In this document: positions 1 through 7,632 of the stretch, piece after piece
Layout: every line of letters starts with the position of its first letter
How positions within the stretch are numbered: position 1 is the first letter of the stretch
Source of the DNA: Microbacteriaceae bacterium
GTDB taxonomy: Bacteria; Actinomycetota; Actinomycetes; Actinomycetales; Microbacteriaceae
NCBI GenBank assembly: GCA_014377425.1
Contig: JACMPQ010000004.1
Coordinates: 1 to 33,472 of the forward strand
Length of the DNA stretch: 33,472 nt
Direction: 5' to 3'
Program-made: the position numbers and the translations under genes
Notes under the pieces: generated by a model
What the model saw: only the letters and a program-made list of their open reading frames with translations
What the model was told of the DNA's origin: nothing
Databases searched by the model: none

Positions 1-1217
1 CGCGGGCCAAACCCCCAACAGCGTTCCTGCTGCTCGGCCCTGCCTTCGTCGCCGCGATCGCCTACGTGGATCCCGGAAACGTTGCGGCCAACCTCACCGG
101 AGGTGCAAAGTACGGCTATCTGCTGGTCTGGGTGATTGTGCTGGCAAACATCATGGCCGCGATCGTGCAGTACCAATCGGCGAAGCTCGGCATCGTCACC
201 GGGCAAACCCTGCCCGCATTGATCGGATCGCGGCTCGGCACCGGGGCGCGCCGGTCCTTTTGGGTTCAGGCCGAACTAATCGCGGTCGCCACCGATCTGG
301 CCGAAATCATCGGCGGCGCGATCGCCCTCAATCTCCTCTTTCAACTGCCGCTGTTTGTCGGTGGTCTCATCGTCGGCGTCGTCTCGATGCTGCTCCTGGC
401 AACTCAAAATCGGTTCGGTCAACGGCCGTTCGAAGCGATCATAATCGGTCTTCTCGCGATCATCGCCATCGGTTTTACGGCCGGGCTGGTCGTAAATCCG
501 CCGGATGCGAGAGCCGCGGCCCTCGGTCTCCTGCCGCATTTCGAGGGCACCGGCTCGGTGCTGCTGGCCGCCAGCATCCTCGGGGCAACGGTAATGCCCC
601 ACGCCATCTATGTGCACTCCGCCTTCGCCCGGGATCGCCACGGACACGCCACCTCTATCGCCGAACGAGTGCGGCTGCTCAAGGTCACCCGGCTAGACGT
701 CAGCGTCGCGTTGGGGATTGCCGGCTTGGTGAACCTCGGGATGCTCCTGCTCGCTGCCGTGAACCTCAAGGGAGTTGCCAACACCGACACAATTGACGGC
801 GCCTATATTGCGATCGGCTCGGCCCTCGGGCCCGGCATTGCCCTCACCTTCGCGATCGGGCTGTTGGCCTCTGGGTTGGCCTCCACTTCGGTGGGCGCCT
901 ACGCCGGGGCAACCATCATGGAGGGGCTTTTGCATCGGGGAGTACCGCTGCTCGCGGGACGCGTGGTCACACTCATTCCGGCGCTGACCCTGCTCGCAGT
1001 CGGCGTGGACCCCACGGCGGCCCTGGTCGTGAGCCAAATCGCCCTGAGCTTTGGCATCCCGTTCGCGCTCATTCCGCTGGTAAAAATCACCAACGATCCC
1101 GCGGTGATGGGGGAGCAGGCGAACAGCAAACCGATGCGCTGGGCCTTGGGAATCGTAGTGACGCTGGTGGTCGCTCTCAACGTCGCCCTGATCGCTTTGA
1201 CCTTTGCTGGAGGCTGA
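1..1217 (+). CDS. mntH: NRAMP-family Mn2+/Fe2+ transporter MntH (5' end cut by window)
   Basis: Proton-coupled divalent metal (Mn2+, Fe2+) importer of the cytoplasmic membrane. The reading frame is open to the left edge (first full codon at 3), so the N-terminus lies outside the window; about 404 residues are visible, close to full length for the family. The diagnostic TM1 motif Asp-Pro-Gly-Asn is read at about 69-80. The TM6 Met-Pro-His motif (in MPHAIYVHSA) is at about 595-624. These are the metal-binding helix breaks of NRAMP proteins. The rest is almost entirely hydrophobic helices. A GTG at 66 lies inside TM1 and is not the true start. The stop is TGA at 1215-1217. No MntR-type regulator is visible in the window. 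The family call is secure; the choice of Mn2+ over Fe2+ follows family precedent. Confidence 0.93.
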   Translation, partial: RAKPPTAFLLLGPAFVAAIAYVDPGNVAANLTGGAKYGYLLVWVIVLANIMAAIVQYQSAKLGIVTGQTLPALIGSRLGTGARRSFWVQAELIAVATDLAEIIGGAIALNLLFQLPLFVGGLIVGVVSMLLLATQNRFGQRPFEAIIIGLLAIIAIGFTAGLVVNPPDARAAALGLLPHFEGTGSVLLAASILGATVMPHAIYVHSAFARDRHGHATSIAERVRLLKVTRLDVSVALGIAGLVNLGMLLLAAVNLKGVANTDTIDGAYIAIGSALGPGIALTFAIGLLASGLASTSVGAYAGATIMEGLLHRGVPLLAGRVVTLIPALTLLAVGVDPTAALVVSQIALSFGIPFALIPLVKITNDPAVMGEQANSKPMRWALGIVVTLVVALNVALIALTFAGG

Positions 1218-1273
1218 CGATGGCTCAGCTGGCACGGATGGGAGTTCGTTGAGGCACTAGCGTTAAAAATGCC

Positions 1274-1870
1274 ATGAAGAATTCTGCCTCGTACCCCTCC
1301 TCCATTCCCGTCGATCTTCCCACCGACAAGCGCGTTGCCGCTGCCGTGGGCCGCTATGGGGAGGCGGACGTCATCGAACGCTCCATCGCCCTACTCGGCG
1401 GCGCCAACGTGGGGGATGACTTTTTGCTCTACGTGGGTGGTCGCCACGCGCAGGGCGTGTTAGACGGCGCACCCGCGCTGTACTGGCCGGAGGTATGGGG
1501 CGCGCGTGCCCTGCTGCACGTCTGGAACCAGTCTGCTGTTCCCGCCATTATCGCGAGCCTGGAGAATCAGGCCTGGCGCGTGCGGGAAATGGCGGCGAAG
1601 GTTGTGGCCCACCGAGAATTGCACGTTGCCGGCAAACTGGTGGACTTAACCACGGATGAAACGCCGCGGGTGCGGGCCGCCGCCGCGTGGGCACTTGCCG
1701 CCGTTGGCACCACCGACAGCATTGAGGCCATCGCAAAGCTTCTTCGCGATCCGGAAAAGGATGTCCGCCGCGCAGCTCAGCAGGCGCGCGACGCACTGTT
1801 TGGCCGCGTGGGTCGCCCGGCACGGGTTGAGAACCCCGCTGCCGAGACCCCCGAACCCGACGACCAGTGA
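1274..1870 (+). CDS. HEAT-repeat protein of unknown function
   Basis: A 198-residue protein. Residues about 70-180 contain at least three helix-turn-helix HEAT/armadillo-like units: one around VWGARALLHVW, one around QAWRVREMAAKVV, one around TPRVRAAAAWALAAVG and one around EKDVRRAAQQARDAL. Each has the typical Val-Arg-x-x-Ala-Ala pattern. Such repeats form protein-binding solenoids, and no catalytic motif is visible. The C-terminus is a short acidic/proline tail. It starts 56 nt after mntH with no clear Shine-Dalgarno sequence; a TAGCGT box lies 10 nt before the ATG. It converges on the DedA gene downstream. The function is unknown; a scaffold role would be inference. Confidence 0.8.
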   Translation: MKNSASYPSSIPVDLPTDKRVAAAVGRYGEADVIERSIALLGGANVGDDFLLYVGGRHAQGVLDGAPALYWPEVWGARALLHVWNQSAVPAIIASLENQAWRVREMAAKVVAHRELHVAGKLVDLTTDETPRVRAAAAWALAAVGTTDSIEAIAKLLRDPEKDVRRAAQQARDALFGRVGRPARVENPAAETPEPDDQ

Positions 1871-1890
1871 CGCCGGGCGCGACACCCTCA

Positions 1891-1918
1891 GCGCAGCGTA
1901 ATTACGCTTTAGCTGCGC
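1891..1918. terminator. Palindromic element between convergent genes (possible bidirectional terminator)
   Basis: The 38-nt gap between the HEAT-repeat gene (+) and the DedA gene (-) holds a perfect 14-nt palindrome, AGCGTAATTACGCT (1895-1908). An outer 7-bp inverted repeat encloses it (GCGCAGC 1891-1897 with GCTGCGC 1912-1918). There is no clear U-tract on either strand, so terminator function is inference. Confidence 0.35.
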
Positions 1919-2625
1919 GCCTCGGGGGCAGGCTCTGAGGCAACGGGTTCGTTGAGGCGGCGAGCCTTGCGGGCTTTCACCGTGGACTGAACATAGTGAA
2001 ACAGCGTCGGAATTAGGGTGAGGGCCACGGCGCCAAGCAGGATTACGTCAATGTAGTGCTCAACAAAGTAACGAACCGGTGGAATGTAGCCGAGCAGGTA
2101 GCCGAGCAAAGTTATGCCGACACCCCAGACCATCGCGCCGACAAAGTTGTAGAGCGAGTACTTCTTGTAATTCATGTGCCCGACGCCAGCGGCAATTGGA
2201 ACGAAGGTGCGCAGCACCGGAACGAAGCGGGCGAGGATCACGCTGAGGGCGCCAAACCGGGTAAAGAAGCGGTTGGTGCGCCCCACATTCTCGCGGCTAA
2301 ACAGTCCACTTTCCTTGCGCTCAAAGACGCGAGGGCCGAGCTTATGGCCGATCAGATACCCGGTTTCGCCGCCGAGGAATGCCGCAAAGCCGATGGCGAG
2401 GCACACCAGCCAAATCGGCACATCGATCACGCGGCTGAAGGTCAGGATGCCGGTGATCACCAGCAGCGTGTCGCCCGGCAGCAAAAAGCCTATTAATAGT
2501 CCGGTTTCGGCGAAAATCACGAAACAGATTCCCAGGAGGGCGAAGGCACCGAATCCGGCAATCAACGTCTTCGGATCAAGCCACGGAATCAGGGCAGTTG
2601 GCATGGCAGTCAGAAGTTCGAGCAC
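1909..2625 (-). CDS. DedA-family (SNARE-associated / VTT domain) membrane protein
   Basis: Polytopic membrane protein of the DedA family, whose members are linked to lipid carrier (undecaprenyl phosphate) or phospholipid translocation and envelope homeostasis. With a GTG start at 2625 the protein has 238 residues. Family marks are the N-terminal re-entrant segment FAETGLLIGFLLPGD and the C-terminal RFVPVLRTFVPIAAG with the following N-F-V-G-A-x-x-W. The GTG is preferred because GGAGA (2632-2636) lies 6 nt upstream; an ATG at 2604 and a longer ATG form at 2670 are less likely. The C-terminus carries a basic and Glu/Pro-rich cytoplasmic tail. The stop TAA overlaps the edge of the palindrome shared with the convergent HEAT-repeat gene. 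The substrate cannot be told from sequence. Confidence 0.88.
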   Translation of the reverse strand: MLELLTAMPTALIPWLDPKTLIAGFGAFALLGICFVIFAETGLLIGFLLPGDTLLVITGILTFSRVIDVPIWLVCLAIGFAAFLGGETGYLIGHKLGPRVFERKESGLFSRENVGRTNRFFTRFGALSVILARFVPVLRTFVPIAAGVGHMNYKKYSLYNFVGAMVWGVGITLLGYLLGYIPPVRYFVEHYIDVILLGAVALTLIPTLFHYVQSTVKARKARRLNEPVASEPAPEARS

Positions 2626-2921
2626 GGTTGGTCTCCAGTCGTTACCGATGCTTGATCGCTTCGGCGGCAAATTCGATGGTTACCCCAGAATACTGGCCGC
2701 CACGCTGGAACATCCGGTAACGCCATGCACTGCCCTCCCGGGGCACAAGACACCGGAGCCCTCGTTACCACACGGGGGTAGATCTCCCAAGTGAATGCGG
2801 CCAAGCACGATCCCACCGGTTTCATGCGTTAAAATCCTAGTATTTGGCTGATTAGGGCCAACCGTTCACCACGCATCGCCTGCGTTCACGCGGCACTCCA
2901 AGCGGCGAAAGTAGGTTCCGG
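2626..2921. other. Divergent intergenic region, probable promoters only
   Basis: This 296-bp gap separates the divergent DedA and glycerophosphotransferase genes. I see no convincing ORF, RNA or long repeat. A TAAAAT hexamer at 2830-2835 and a TAGTAT at 2838-2843 are plausible -10 boxes for the rightward gene, but neither has a good -35 partner. Confidence 0.4.
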
Positions 2922-5420
2922 ATGAACCGGTTCACAAAGGTTCTGGCTCGGTTGAAGCGGGCGACCCGTTCGGAATATCACGCGTTCTGGCGGTCCCAAC
3001 CGGTCAAGCCGAACACCGTGTTGTACGAGGCCTTTGCCGGAAACGGCATGCTCTGCAACCCGGAGGCGATCTTCCGCACGCTGTTAGCGGCCGCCGACCA
3101 GCAGCATTTGAGACATATCTGGGTGCTCACCGACTTCGACCGCTACTGCGAAACGATTGCCGAATTCGCGTCGGATGCTCGCGTCAGCTTCGTGAAATAT
3201 CGCTCCCTTGGGTACTTTCGGGCCCTCGCGACCAGCGGAACGCTCATCAACAACTCGACCTTCCCGCCGGACTTTGGCAAGCGACCGGGCCAGACCTACC
3301 TCAACACCTGGCACGGCACGCCGCTGAAACACATGGGCTACGACATCCCGCACGGAGGCCTGCAGACCGGCAACATTTTGCGTAACTTCGTTGCCGCCGA
3401 TTATCTTCTCGCCGCCAACAGCTTCATGACCGACACCATGTACGCCTCCGCCTACAAACTGCGAGGCATTTTCCGGGGCGTTGTTGTCGAGGAGGGCTAT
3501 CCCCGCATTGACCGCCAATTTCTGGAATCCGGCGAGGCAGCGGATGCCCGCGCGCGACTAACCGCGGCCGGCCTAGCCATTGGTGAGCGCGAGATCATCC
3601 TGTATGCGCCTACCTGGAAGGGGGCATCGTTTCATCGCCCGCTCGACGACGTCGACGAGCTACTGGCACGGGTTGCGGAGCTTGAGTCTCTCATCGACAC
3701 CGACCGCTACTGCGTGCTTCTGAAAACGCATCAGGTGGTGCACGAGTTCGCGAGCCTGCGACCCGAACTGAACCGGGTGCTGGTTCCGAACGGCCTTCCC
3801 AGCAACCTCATTTTGGGTGTCACCGCGGTGCTCGTCACCGACTACTCCAGCATTTTCTTTGATTTTTTGCCCACCGAGCGGCCCATCCTGTTTCTCACCC
3901 CCGACTTGGCAGACTACGACGATTCGCGTGGTTTGTACCTTGTCCCGGAGGATTGGCCGGGACCGGTGTGTGCCACGGTGCCGCAACTGGCGGACCAGAT
4001 CAATCAGCTTTCAAACGACCCGCCCGCGGCTTGGGCAGAGCGTTACCGGGTGGCTCAAGAACGATTTACCGCGCTCGATGACGGCCGAGCGAGCGAGCGG
4101 ATCGTCGACATCGTGTTCCGCCAAAAACGCGAGGGCTACCGCATCCGGCAATTGGCCGACGACGCGCGCGAGTCGGTGCTGATTCATTTGGGCGGCATGC
4201 GACCCAACGGCATCACGACCTCGGCGCTGAACCTCCTGAACAGCATCGACCACACCCGATTTGACGTTTCGGCACTGTTTCCGCTCACCACGCGGGCATC
4301 CGAGAATCCGGAACAGCAGCAGATTCATCCGGAAACCCGAATGTTTCCGCGCGTAGGCGGCATGAATGGCAGCAAGCTGTTTCAGGCCGAACGCCATCTG
4401 GCGCTTCGAATTGGTGCAACCGGGGAGCACGCCCGAAATCGACGCCAAGACCGGCTCTGGGATGAGGAGTGGGCGCGCTGTTTCGGGGCGAGCCGGTTTG
4501 ACTACGTGATCGACTTCAGCGGCTACAGCCCGTTTTGGGCGACCCTGCTTCTGCATTCCCCCAAAGCCATGCGTTCGATCTGGCTGCACAACGACATGGC
4601 GGCCGACGCGCACCGGGCCGTCGGGGGTCGCCGCCGCCTGCTGCTCAGCCTCACCGGGGTTTTTCGGCTCTACGCAGACTTCGACCACCTCGTATCGGTC
4701 TCGCCGGCGTTGGCGGAGATTAATCGACGAAAGTTGGAGCTCTACGCCGCCCCAGAAAAATTTAGCGCTGCCCTAAACACGGTCGACTTCGTCAGTATCC
4801 TGACGGCGTCTCATGAGTTAGCGATCACCCCTGGCGAGCCCGGTTCGGCGCGATCGCCGATTTCTGCGGCGGCAATCGAGTCGGTCCTCGCCGATCCCGA
4901 GCTCACCGTGTTTGTTACCGTTGGTCGCCTCTCGCCGGAGAAGAATCAGGCGCGCCTGGTGCGAGCGTTTGCGCGCATCCACGCCGAAAATGCGGCTACC
5001 CGGCTGCTTCTGGTCGGTGATGGTCCGCTATATGGCGACCTCGTTCAGCTCGTCGCCGAACTCGGGCTCGGTGACGTGGTCACGCTCGCCGGACTCCAAC
5101 TGAATCCCTGGGGGATCATGGTGCGGTCGTCGTGTTTCGTGCTCTCCAGCGACTACGAGGGGCAGCCAATGGTGATTCTGGAGGCGCTGGTGTTGGGGTT
5201 GCCGGTGGTTACCGTTGACTTTGGCTCGGTCGGCAATGCTCTCCCGCTGGGCTTGGGGTTGATTGTTCCGCAGTCAGAAGACGGTTTGGTGGAGGGGATG
5301 CAGCGCTTCCTCGCCGGTACCCTCAGCACGCGTCCTTTCGACTACACCGGCTACAACCGCAAAGCGATCAACGAGTTTTATCCGGCAATTGGGGCCGAGC
5401 GTCCCGCGGACACCGAGTAG
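2922..5420 (+). CDS. Bifunctional CDP-glycerol glycerophosphotransferase / GT4 glycosyltransferase (teichoic-acid type)
   Basis: An 832-residue two-domain enzyme. Residues about 30-400 match the TagF/TagB family that transfers polyol-phosphate units from CDP-polyol during wall teichoic acid synthesis: WHGTPLK at 130-136 (candidate base His131), KTH at 268-270 (His270) and DYSS at 307-310. Residues about 415-825 form a GT-B glycosyltransferase of family GT4. It has a GGxxxNG-like N-terminal loop (LGGMRPNGI), GRLSPEKN from 668, and the donor-binding EX7E motif with Glu746 and Glu754. Stand-alone family members each cover one half, so this is a fusion. It should act on the inner face of the membrane, building and glycosylating a cell-wall glycopolymer. 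It stands alone here, without tag/tar partners. The ATG at 2922 has only a weak upstream AGG. The polymer made is unknown. Confidence 0.85.
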   Translation: MNRFTKVLARLKRATRSEYHAFWRSQPVKPNTVLYEAFAGNGMLCNPEAIFRTLLAAADQQHLRHIWVLTDFDRYCETIAEFASDARVSFVKYRSLGYFRALATSGTLINNSTFPPDFGKRPGQTYLNTWHGTPLKHMGYDIPHGGLQTGNILRNFVAADYLLAANSFMTDTMYASAYKLRGIFRGVVVEEGYPRIDRQFLESGEAADARARLTAAGLAIGEREIILYAPTWKGASFHRPLDDVDELLARVAELESLIDTDRYCVLLKTHQVVHEFASLRPELNRVLVPNGLPSNLILGVTAVLVTDYSSIFFDFLPTERPILFLTPDLADYDDSRGLYLVPEDWPGPVCATVPQLADQINQLSNDPPAAWAERYRVAQERFTALDDGRASERIVDIVFRQKREGYRIRQLADDARESVLIHLGGMRPNGITTSALNLLNSIDHTRFDVSALFPLTTRASENPEQQQIHPETRMFPRVGGMNGSKLFQAERHLALRIGATGEHARNRRQDRLWDEEWARCFGASRFDYVIDFSGYSPFWATLLLHSPKAMRSIWLHNDMAADAHRAVGGRRRLLLSLTGVFRLYADFDHLVSVSPALAEINRRKLELYAAPEKFSAALNTVDFVSILTASHELAITPGEPGSARSPISAAAIESVLADPELTVFVTVGRLSPEKNQARLVRAFARIHAENAATRLLLVGDGPLYGDLVQLVAELGLGDVVTLAGLQLNPWGIMVRSSCFVLSSDYEGQPMVILEALVLGLPVVTVDFGSVGNALPLGLGLIVPQSEDGLVEGMQRFLAGTLSTRPFDYTGYNRKAINEFYPAIGAERPADTE

Positions 5421-5506
5421 GGGCCTGCCGCAAAACGAGAAGCGACCTTGCCGCCCGCTCCAGCGGTCACGCACACCTCACCCAGCTTCAGAAAGATGCC
5501 GCCAAC

Positions 5507-5512
5507 TACGCT
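5507..5512 (+). promoter_or_regulatory. -10 box (TACGCT) 6 nt before the SDR start
   Basis: TACGCT fits the actinobacterial TAnnnT -10 consensus. It ends 6 nt before ATG 5519, which lacks a Shine-Dalgarno sequence. This is the spacing expected for a leaderless mRNA. No clear -35 is seen. Confidence 0.4.
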
Positions 5513-5518
5513 GCCGGA

Positions 5519-6199
5519 ATGAGCAAACTTGAGGGCGCGGTCGTGTTGGTTGTTGGAGCATCCGGTGGACTGGGATCGCGCATCGCGACCCAGTTAGAAG
5601 CGGCGGGAGCCCGGGTAATTCGGGCGGCACGCAACCCCGAAACGCTCAGTGGGCCGAACGCGTTCTTGGCCGATCTCACCGCCGCGGGTGGCCCAGCGGC
5701 GATCGTCAATTCCGCAGGAAACGCCCACGGTCAGCTCGATGGCGTTGTGGTGGCAGCCGGTTCCGTTGCCTTCGGTCCCGTTGCCAACGTTACGGATGCG
5801 GCCATCACCGAGCTCTTCGAAATCAACGCCTTGGCACCGATCCGCATCATCCGGGAATCGTTGCCGTTGCTTGCGGCTTCCGCGGCGAGTGGACGGCAGC
5901 CGTTCATTGTCACCTTCAGCGGCGTGGTGGCAGAAACTCCTACAGCCGGGCTCGCGGTGTACTCGGCCGCAAAAGCCGCTCTCGCCGGCTTCATGAAGGC
6001 AGCGACGCGGGAATTGCGGCGCGACGGCATCCGGATGCTCGATGTGCGCCCCGGTCACACCGAAACCGGCCTGTCCACGCGCCCGATTGAGGGCAGCGCT
6101 CCGGCGTTTCCGGCGGGCCTCGACCCGGATGCCGTGGCTACCCGCATCGTGAAGGCAATTCTCGACGGCGAAAAAGACCTGCCCAGTACCGCATTCTGA
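5519..6199 (+). CDS. Short-chain dehydrogenase/reductase (SDR), substrate unknown
   Basis: A 226-residue NAD(P)-dependent oxidoreductase of the classical SDR fold. The cofactor loop GASGGLG is at residues 13-19, the catalytic Ser at 134 (TFSGVV), and the catalytic Tyr148/Lys152 in YSAAK. Arg/Ala residues after the second strand (RAARN) suggest NADPH preference, which is inference. It is on the short side for the family and keeps all key residues. It has no Shine-Dalgarno sequence but a TACGCT box just upstream, so it may be leaderless. The stop codon lies inside the first unit of a (TCTGA)7 repeat. It precedes xylA by about 170 bp on the same strand, but nothing ties it to xylose use. Confidence 0.85.
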   Translation: MSKLEGAVVLVVGASGGLGSRIATQLEAAGARVIRAARNPETLSGPNAFLADLTAAGGPAAIVNSAGNAHGQLDGVVVAAGSVAFGPVANVTDAAITELFEINALAPIRIIRESLPLLAASAASGRQPFIVTFSGVVAETPTAGLAVYSAAKAALAGFMKAATRELRRDGIRMLDVRPGHTETGLSTRPIEGSAPAFPAGLDPDAVATRIVKAILDGEKDLPSTAF

Positions 6200-6229
6200 T
6201 CTGATCTGATCTGATCTGATCTGATCTGA
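6195..6229 (+). repeat. (TCTGA)7 pentanucleotide tandem repeat
   Basis: Seven perfect uninterrupted copies of TCTGA. The first copy carries the TGA stop of the preceding SDR gene. Because the unit is 5 bp and contains TGA, the array has stop codons in all three forward frames. It lies 139 bp before the xylA ATG at 6368. Perfect short arrays like this can slip during replication. Confidence 0.95.
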
Positions 6230-6275
6230 ACCGAGCCGCCGCGCACGCGGTGACGGCGACAAACCCTGATTCAGT

Positions 6276-6320
6276 ATGTTTGTGACCAAGATGTTGGTGA
6301 CCACGATGTTGGTGACCACG
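6276..6320 (+). repeat. Three 15-bp direct repeats in the xylA upstream region
   Basis: Units are 6276-6290 (ATGTTTGTGACCAAG), 6291-6305 (ATGTTGGTGACCACG) and 6306-6320 (identical to the second). Each of the last two contains the near-palindrome TGGT-G-ACCA. A decayed fourth copy (cttttggtcgtaact) may follow. They could be iterated operator sites or part of the leader ORF. Confidence 0.85.
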
Positions 6321-6371
6321 CTTTTGGTCGTAACTCTTTTCACAACGACGCTGAACGGATGCCGCACATGA
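6276..6371 (+). CDS. Possible 31-codon leader ORF overlapping the xylA start
   Basis: ATG 6276 opens a frame of 31 codons that stops with TGA 6369-6371, overlapping the xylA ATG at 6368 as ATGA, the classic layout for translational coupling. The predicted peptide has a five-residue period: [25 protein letters not shown], then LNGCRT. It is Val/Leu/Thr-rich and hydrophobic. The period comes from three 15-bp DNA repeats. No good Shine-Dalgarno sequence precedes ATG 6276, so translation is unproven. It may instead be a regulator-binding repeat array that happens to stay open. Confidence 0.35.
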   Translation: MFVTKMLVTTMLVTTLLVVTLFTTTLNGCRT

Positions 6372-7558
6372 CGCTGACCCCCACCGCCGCCGACAAATTT
6401 TCCTTCGGGCTCTGGACGGTCGGCTACAACGGCTCAGATCCTTTCGGCGGGCCAACCCGACCGCCGCTTGACGTGGTCGAGGCCGTTACCCGGCTCGCCG
6501 AGTTGGGTGCCTACGGGCTCACCTTCCACGACGACGACCTGTTTGCGTTCGAGTCCACCGACGCCGAACGCCAGACGCAGATTGACCGGCTGAAGCAGGC
6601 ACTTGCCGACACCGGCATGACTGTTCCAATGGTGACCACCAACCTGTTCAGCGCGCCGGTGTTCAAAGACGGCGGATTCACCTCCAATGACCGGGGCGTA
6701 CGCCGTTTCGCCCTGCGCAAGGCGCTGCGTCAGCTCGACCTCGGCGCAGAACTCGGGGCGAAGACGTTTGTTATGTGGGGTGGGCGGGAGGGTGCGGAAT
6801 ACGACGCGGCAAAGGACATCCGCGGGGCACTCGAGCGTTACCGGGAAGGAGTGAACCTTTTTGCGCAGTACGTAATCGACAGGGGCTACGACCTGCGATT
6901 CGCCATCGAGCCGAAGCCCAATGAGCCACGCGGCGATATTCTCCTGCCCACCGTTGGCCACGCCATGGCGTTCATCTCGACGCTGGAGCATCCCGAGATG
7001 TTCGGGGTCAATCCCGAAGTTGGGCACGAGCAGATGGCCGGGCTGAATTTCACCGCCGGCATCGCGCAGGCGCTTTACCAGGGCAAACTTTTTCACATTG
7101 ACCTCAATGGGCAACGCGGAATTAAGTACGATCAGGATCTCGTCTTCGGCCACGGGGACCTACAGAATGCCTTCGCGCTGGTCGACCTCCTGGAGCACGG
7201 CGGTCTGGAGGGCGGCCAGGCCTATACCGGGCCTCGGCACTTCGACTACAAGCCTTCTAGAACCGAAGACATCACCGGCGTGTGGCAATCCGCTGCCGCG
7301 AATATGCGCACCTATCTGCTTTTGAAGGAGCGCGCCGCTGCCTTCCGCGCCGACCCGGAGGTTCAGGAAGCCCTCGCTGCATCTCGCGTTCCGGAGCTTT
7401 CCGTGCCCACCCTTTCCGCCGGGGAAACCTACGCTGAGCTGCTCGCGGACCGTTCCTCCTATGAGGACTTCGACACCGACGCCTACTTTGGTGGAAAAGG
7501 CTTCGGATTTGTGCGACTCAACCAGCTTGCGCTCGAGCACCTTCTGGGAGCCCGCTAG
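6368..7558 (+). CDS. xylA: Xylose isomerase
   Basis: Interconverts D-xylose and D-xylulose in the cytoplasm (and glucose/fructose slowly). It is a short class I, actinobacterial-type enzyme of 396 residues. With the ATG at 6368 the numbering matches Streptomyces enzymes through the active site: His54 in FHDDDL, Glu181 and Lys183 in [10 protein letters not shown], Glu217/His220 in NPEVGHE, Asp245, and Asp255/Asp257 in KYDQDL. The last metal ligand falls at Asp293 instead of about 287 because of a roughly six-residue insertion (GGQAYT) before GPRHFDYKP. An ATG at 6359 would add three residues; 6368 is chosen for the N-terminal alignment and the ATGA overlap with the leader ORF. It is followed by xylB. 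No xylose regulator is visible nearby. Confidence 0.97.
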   Translation: MTLTPTAADKFSFGLWTVGYNGSDPFGGPTRPPLDVVEAVTRLAELGAYGLTFHDDDLFAFESTDAERQTQIDRLKQALADTGMTVPMVTTNLFSAPVFKDGGFTSNDRGVRRFALRKALRQLDLGAELGAKTFVMWGGREGAEYDAAKDIRGALERYREGVNLFAQYVIDRGYDLRFAIEPKPNEPRGDILLPTVGHAMAFISTLEHPEMFGVNPEVGHEQMAGLNFTAGIAQALYQGKLFHIDLNGQRGIKYDQDLVFGHGDLQNAFALVDLLEHGGLEGGQAYTGPRHFDYKPSRTEDITGVWQSAAANMRTYLLLKERAAAFRADPEVQEALAASRVPELSVPTLSAGETYAELLADRSSYEDFDTDAYFGGKGFGFVRLNQLALEHLLGAR

Positions 7559-7571
7559 TCGTTTAGCCTTG

Positions 7572-7613
7572 AACGGCTCTCGCTGGACACAAATCCAGCG
7601 CGAGCCGTTTCTT
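7572..7613 (+). terminator. Strong hairpin with T-rich tail between xylA and xylB
   Basis: AACGGCTC-T-CGCTGGA (7572-7587) pairs with TCCAGCG-C-GAGCCGTT (7594-7609). This gives a 16-pair stem with one T/C mismatch and a 6-nt loop, followed by TCTT after the stem's final TT. It looks like an intrinsic terminator or 3' stabiliser inside the xylAB operon, which would set xylB lower than xylA. Confidence 0.75.
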
Positions 7614-7632
7614 ATTGCGTGAAAGGAATACC

